Part shown: positions 61,901-64,000 of the stretch, one piece after another
Position numbering within the stretch: the stretch's first letter is position 1
Layout: each line of letters starts with the position of its first letter
Source of the DNA: Acidobacteriota bacterium
Lineage (GTDB): Bacteria; Acidobacteriota; Terriglobia; Acidiferrales; UBA7541
DNA: 64,000 bases
Assembly (NCBI GenBank): GCA_013289715.1
Contig: JABCZJ010000014.1
Span: 1 to 64,000, forward strand
Direction: 5' to 3'
Notes under the pieces: model-generated
Seen by the model: the letters and a program-made list of their open reading frames with translations, nothing else
The model's database searches: none
Told to the model about the DNA's origin: nothing
Translations under genes and position numbers: made by a program

Positions 61901-62571
61901 GCGCCCATGTTGACGTCCTCTTCGACGTCGCTGCCATTCACGATGAAGGCGTTGGCAAATTCGCGTTGCCCGTTGATTGAAATCGTTCCGGGATTCAGAT
62001 CGCCGGAAGGGGAAAGCACGCTGGCGCCGACGTCTTGCACCGTGTCAGTGGCGACGGAAGTCACGGGCGCGACTCCCGGCTGGAGCGCGAGTAAGTCGGT
62101 GTAGCTGCGACCATTGAGGGGTACGGTGGTCATCTGTGCGCCGGTGATGACCTCGCCGATTTGCGTGCTGGTGGTGTCCACGTGCAGCTGGGTATCAGCG
62201 ACAGTAACGGCGTCGGACCTGGCGCCGACTTCCAGAACTGCGTCAATGGTCAATGCGCTGTTGGCATCGAGGACGATTCCGGTGCGCTGATAGGGCCGGA
62301 AGCCGGTCGCTGCTACTTCCAGATTGTAGCGGCCGACCTGGACGTCCAGGAAAAAATAGGCGCCATTGTTGTCGCTGGTGAGGATCTGGCGCACACCGGT
62401 TTCTGCATTCGTGATGGAGACGGTTGCTGTGGGAACCACGGCGCCGCTGGAATCCTTCACGGTGCCGGAGATACGGCCGCCGACGCCTGCTCTGGCGACG
62501 CTCGCTAGTGGTAATAAAGCGGCGAAGAGCCACAGAACGTGAGCGAAAGAGCGGGAAGTGATGCGAAGCAT
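58930..62571 (-). CDS. TonB-dependent receptor, probably iron-regulated
   Basis: This 1213-residue protein begins with a signal peptide (HVLWLFAALLPLASVARAG), a carboxypeptidase-regulatory domain (ISGTVKDSSGAVVPTATVSI), a plug (YGEFSGGQINVVTKSGTNAFHG) and a large barrel ending RLVQLGFKFLF. The promoter region upstream holds two copies of a Fur-like operator, so expression probably responds to iron. The ligand is not known; regulation suggests a siderophore or other iron complex. It is related to the receptor at 35645, and a third receptor lies upstream on the same strand. Confidence 0.93.
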   Translation of the reverse strand: MLRITSRSFAHVLWLFAALLPLASVARAGVGGRISGTVKDSSGAVVPTATVSITNAETGVRQILTSDNNGAYFFLDVQVGRYNLEVAATGFRPYQRTGIVLDANSALTIDAVLEVGARSDAVTVADTQLHVDTTSTQIGEVITGAQMTTVPLNGRSYTDLLALQPGVAPVTSVATDTVQDVGASVLSPSGDLNPGTISINGQREFANAFIVNGSDVEEDVNMGAAIIPNLDSIAEFRILTSNFDAEYGEFSGGQINVVTKSGTNAFHGDLFEFLRNTNLDARNYFSPARGAFDQNQFGGTVGGPIRNNKIFFFADYQGTRSTQGVDTGQIPVPSVQDRTTGNFSDLALNSSGFHPLGFCGVVAPSLEIPCVVSGPNIATTLSSNLGYTVQPGEPYYFSGPTQQHPAGGPCTSNNPVTGCVFPNATVPTSAWTAPGTNLLQYIPAPNNSNGTFSTSAFNQTLRDDKGAYRLDANTRFGLLSAYYFLDDWSQNNPYPVAQGGANLPGFNALYTGRAQLLDLGFTKTLGTSAANELHFSYLRNSVDLGKPVGGVGVSLASQGFEVGPGTPGIVPLSPKTEGVESVGFNSYTIGTNTNELNQAGNTFQWLDNFSKVLGTHTLKFGGEVHYDQVNVNAIAQFNGSFLFFGTESGLDFADFLLGVPSQYNQSQLQPFYGRNKYFGLYGQDSWRINSGLTLNYGLRWDRIEPWYEKYNQIATFVPGEQSVVFPGAPAGILYPSDPGVSRTLAPPGNRDFAPRIGLAYSPNVAGDGLLAKILGGPGKTSIRASYGMFYTAIEALTIGVMSANAPYGTTYTSPAPPLFATPFVTAASGQNLGQTFPVALAPLNSSAKNPDSNINWAQFEPITGLPNYETTNRIPYTEDYMLSLERGFGSNTVVSVNYVGTQGHRLLVLEEANPGDPALCLFLSNPANLAPGLTPCGPFGEDTQYITSTGKVYNGTRGPLGPNFGSNANQATIGNSNYNALQVTLRHTTRRLTVLAGYTFSKSQDQSSNLGEAVNPLNPALSKALSSFDVRHNFVASYNYQLPFEKLIRASNAWTRGWELSGIAHFSSGLPVTLVNFGDNSLLGSEPNGINNFGVDEPDDTGAALNLNSNPRNGQAYFHTAAFTENVLGTPGTAKRRFFYGPGMNNYDLALLKNVRLTEAKSLQFRIEAFNAFNHAQFFGPQAVDGNISSSTFGKVIGATSPRLVQLGFKFLF

Positions 62572-62583
62572 GGATCTCTCAGT

Positions 62584-62598
62584 TGAAAATGATTATCA
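62584..62598 (-). promoter_or_regulatory. Fur-box-like operator 1
   Basis: TGAAAAT-G-ATTATCA matches the palindromic Fur consensus TGATAAT-N-ATTATCA at 14 of 15 positions (ignoring N, 13 of 14). It lies just downstream of the predicted transcription start and 13 bp before the receptor ATG. Confidence 0.7.
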
Positions 62599-62609
62599 AC
62601 TGGGAAGAG

Positions 62610-62638
62610 AGTGTAGGCTAGTTGCAAATGTGTGTCAA
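62610..62638 (-). promoter_or_regulatory. Sigma-70-type promoter of the TonB receptor
   Basis: On the minus strand TTGACA (62633-62638) is followed after exactly 17 bases by TACACT (62610-62615). The -35 overlaps the second operator, and the start point would fall in or next to the first. Confidence 0.7.
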
Positions 62639-62642
62639 CTGG
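62620..62642 (-). promoter_or_regulatory. Operator 2 (copy of the Fur-like dyad)
   Basis: AGTTG, C, AAATG, TGTGT, CAACTGG repeats the outer and left arms of operator 1 (AGTTG, A, AAATG, ATTAT, CAACTGG at 62581-62603), 39 bp away. The central half is degenerate. It overlaps the -35 box. Confidence 0.6.
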
Positions 62643-62790
62643 AGTTTTGTAAGAATTTGATTACGATGCAGCGCGGCGGTGGCCGATACCGCTGCGAAAA
62701 CGCAGAGGGAAAAGCCCCACCCTTCAGAAACGAAGGGTGGGGCACCCTCACACTGATTTAGATACGAGGTAATTCGTTTGTAGCGGCTAG

Positions 62791-64000
62791 CTAGAAGTGG
62801 AAGCCGACCTCCGCTGTTACGGTTCGGGGCGTGACGTAATGCGTGCCGCTGAACGTTGACAGGAAGTTGTAAAGGACATAGTTGTTGGCCAGGTTGATTA
62901 CTTCCACCCGAGCACTCCATTTGTAGCGATCGCCATGGAAGAGATTGTCGTGGCCCACGGCCAGATCAAACAGGTTGCGCTGTTGGATGCGTGGGGGATT
63001 GTGGTCATCATTTTCCTTGTTGGGGGCCGGCACGGAAATGAGCGTGGAGCTGAACTGCGTCGCAGGGCAGACACCTCCCGGTATCGGAATACCGGCAGGA
63101 TTTGCCGCAGTGGGCGGCGCGGCGTGCACGCCGTTGCAGGTGAACCCGGCCTCGAACTCCTGATCGGCGCTCAAGGGAACGCTGCCCACGTTCGAGGCCA
63201 CCAGCGAGACGGAACCCGTGGCGGGGTCGGTGCCTATACTGCCTGGGCAAGTGTTGAACGATTCGATGCCGAAGCAGGGCGTCGCGCCGGCCACCAGGCC
63301 GCTGTCGTAGCGCCAGTTGAAAGCCACCCATGGGTATTTCTTCCAAGGCTGATATTGCAGGTGAGTCGTCTCGTTGAAATGTTCGTCGTGGTCAATGCGA
63401 AAAACGCCCGTAGGCGCCGTGGGATTTGCCCCGGCTCCGGCCTCCTGCGGGGTAAAGAACCGGGCAGCCACGCTGGACATTACGATGAAAGCCGTCAAAC
63501 CGTGGTAATCCGGCACTGATGCGCGGATCGCGAATCCAGGGATCTTGGACCGGGCCCACTCGATCGGGAAAGTAATTGGCGTGTTACCGAGCACACTGAA
63601 ATCGTAGGCGTTATGGGTGTACTTCCAGATGTATTCACCGTCGATAACTAAGTACTTCCCAAACGCTTGTTGCAGGCCGGCGTGAAATTCATTGCGATAC
63701 CCGGGCGCGATCGGATTTGTGGAATTTCCCGCGCATCCGAGCAGAGGGTTCAGAACATCGCTGCTGCACCCAATGCTGGAAAGGACGAGATTTTCGTTGA
63801 AGGGAGATTCGAGAGTTCGGGCGTAGGAGACACGCAGAACGGTGTTGCTGGGTTTGATGTTGTAAGCGACGCCCAGGCGAGGCTCGGCTTGGTTCGCGGT
63901 AGACAAACCGTTGTACAAGTCGCCGCGAATGCCCAAATTGAACGACCAGTTTTTCCAATTGATGGTGTCCTGGACGTACAGCGCCAGTTCCTTGACATCC
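62791..64000 (-). CDS. TonB-dependent receptor, C-terminal part (partial)
   Basis: The frame is open from the window edge (DVKELALYVQDTINWKNWSFNLGIRGDLYNG) to a stop at 62791, about 403 residues. It contains outer-membrane barrel strands of a TonB-dependent receptor (AEPRLGVAYNIKPSNTVLRVSYARTLESPFNENLVL, ERWSARVEVINLANNYVLYNF) and ends with Phe (TVTAEVGFHF). The N-terminus and plug are outside the window. It lies 219 bp upstream of the iron-box receptor on the same strand, perhaps in a related cluster. Confidence 0.85.
   Translation of the reverse strand, partial: DVKELALYVQDTINWKNWSFNLGIRGDLYNGLSTANQAEPRLGVAYNIKPSNTVLRVSYARTLESPFNENLVLSSIGCSSDVLNPLLGCAGNSTNPIAPGYRNEFHAGLQQAFGKYLVIDGEYIWKYTHNAYDFSVLGNTPITFPIEWARSKIPGFAIRASVPDYHGLTAFIVMSSVAARFFTPQEAGAGANPTAPTGVFRIDHDEHFNETTHLQYQPWKKYPWVAFNWRYDSGLVAGATPCFGIESFNTCPGSIGTDPATGSVSLVASNVGSVPLSADQEFEAGFTCNGVHAAPPTAANPAGIPIPGGVCPATQFSSTLISVPAPNKENDDHNPPRIQQRNLFDLAVGHDNLFHGDRYKWSARVEVINLANNYVLYNFLSTFSGTHYVTPRTVTAEVGFHF

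Overview
The window looks like chromosomal DNA of a GC-rich Gram-negative bacterium, most likely an acidobacterium (Acidobacteriota, Terriglobia-like). This is an inference from gene content: very large TonB-dependent receptors with an N-terminal carboxypeptidase-regulatory-like plug extension, a VWFA-related protein of the acidobacterial type, a PEP-CTERM protein, LpxC (so lipid A is made), and intergenic DNA full of short palindromic repeats. No rRNA, tRNA, CRISPR array, prophage or intact insertion sequence was recognised.

Layout. 1-10.4 kb: end of a membrane protein, an NTF2-like secreted protein, a tightly coupled operon of APC permease, secreted PIG-L deacetylase and formylglycine-enzyme-like protein, a membrane protein/TPR pair, an MFS exporter and lipA. 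10.4-16 kb: a Ser/Ala-rich ORF, lpxC, a GNAT enzyme, a zinc-ribbon/pilin-like membrane protein and glmU. 16-18.4 kb: a broken helix-turn-helix gene, a PEP-CTERM protein and a cupin. 18.8-29.2 kb: a purine cluster, purQ, purL, a small membrane protein, purF, lepB, purM, purN and tyrS, interrupted by repeats. 29-35.5 kb: SRPBCC protein, PAS-SpoIIE phosphatase, cytochrome P450, M48 protease and small proteins. 35.6-39.1 kb: TonB-dependent receptor. 39.8-44.4 kb: an ACP-acyl-AMP ligase-acyltransferase fusion, an outer-membrane barrel and TonB. 44.7-48.3 kb: zinc-ribbon protein, LOG-family protein, VWA protein and a DUF429 gene interrupted by two amber codons. 48.3-57.2 kb: gyrA, a small ORF, gyrB, dnaN and dnaA, all on the minus strand, with oriC-like sequences on both sides of dnaA. 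57.8-64 kb: YmdB-type phosphoesterase and two TonB-dependent receptors, one behind a promoter with two Fur-like operators.

Most notable: (i) TNCACA motifs repeated exactly every 11 bp on both sides of dnaA, beside an AT-rich stretch; (ii) a strand-composition switch near 11.5 kb rather than at dnaA; (iii) purL carrying an in-frame copy of an intergenic repeat; (iv) a DUF429 gene readable end to end in one frame except for two TAG codons; (v) an ACP-FAAL-PlsC fusion protein; (vi) an iron-box-like double operator in front of a TonB receptor.

All family assignments come from motifs read by eye. No database search was run.
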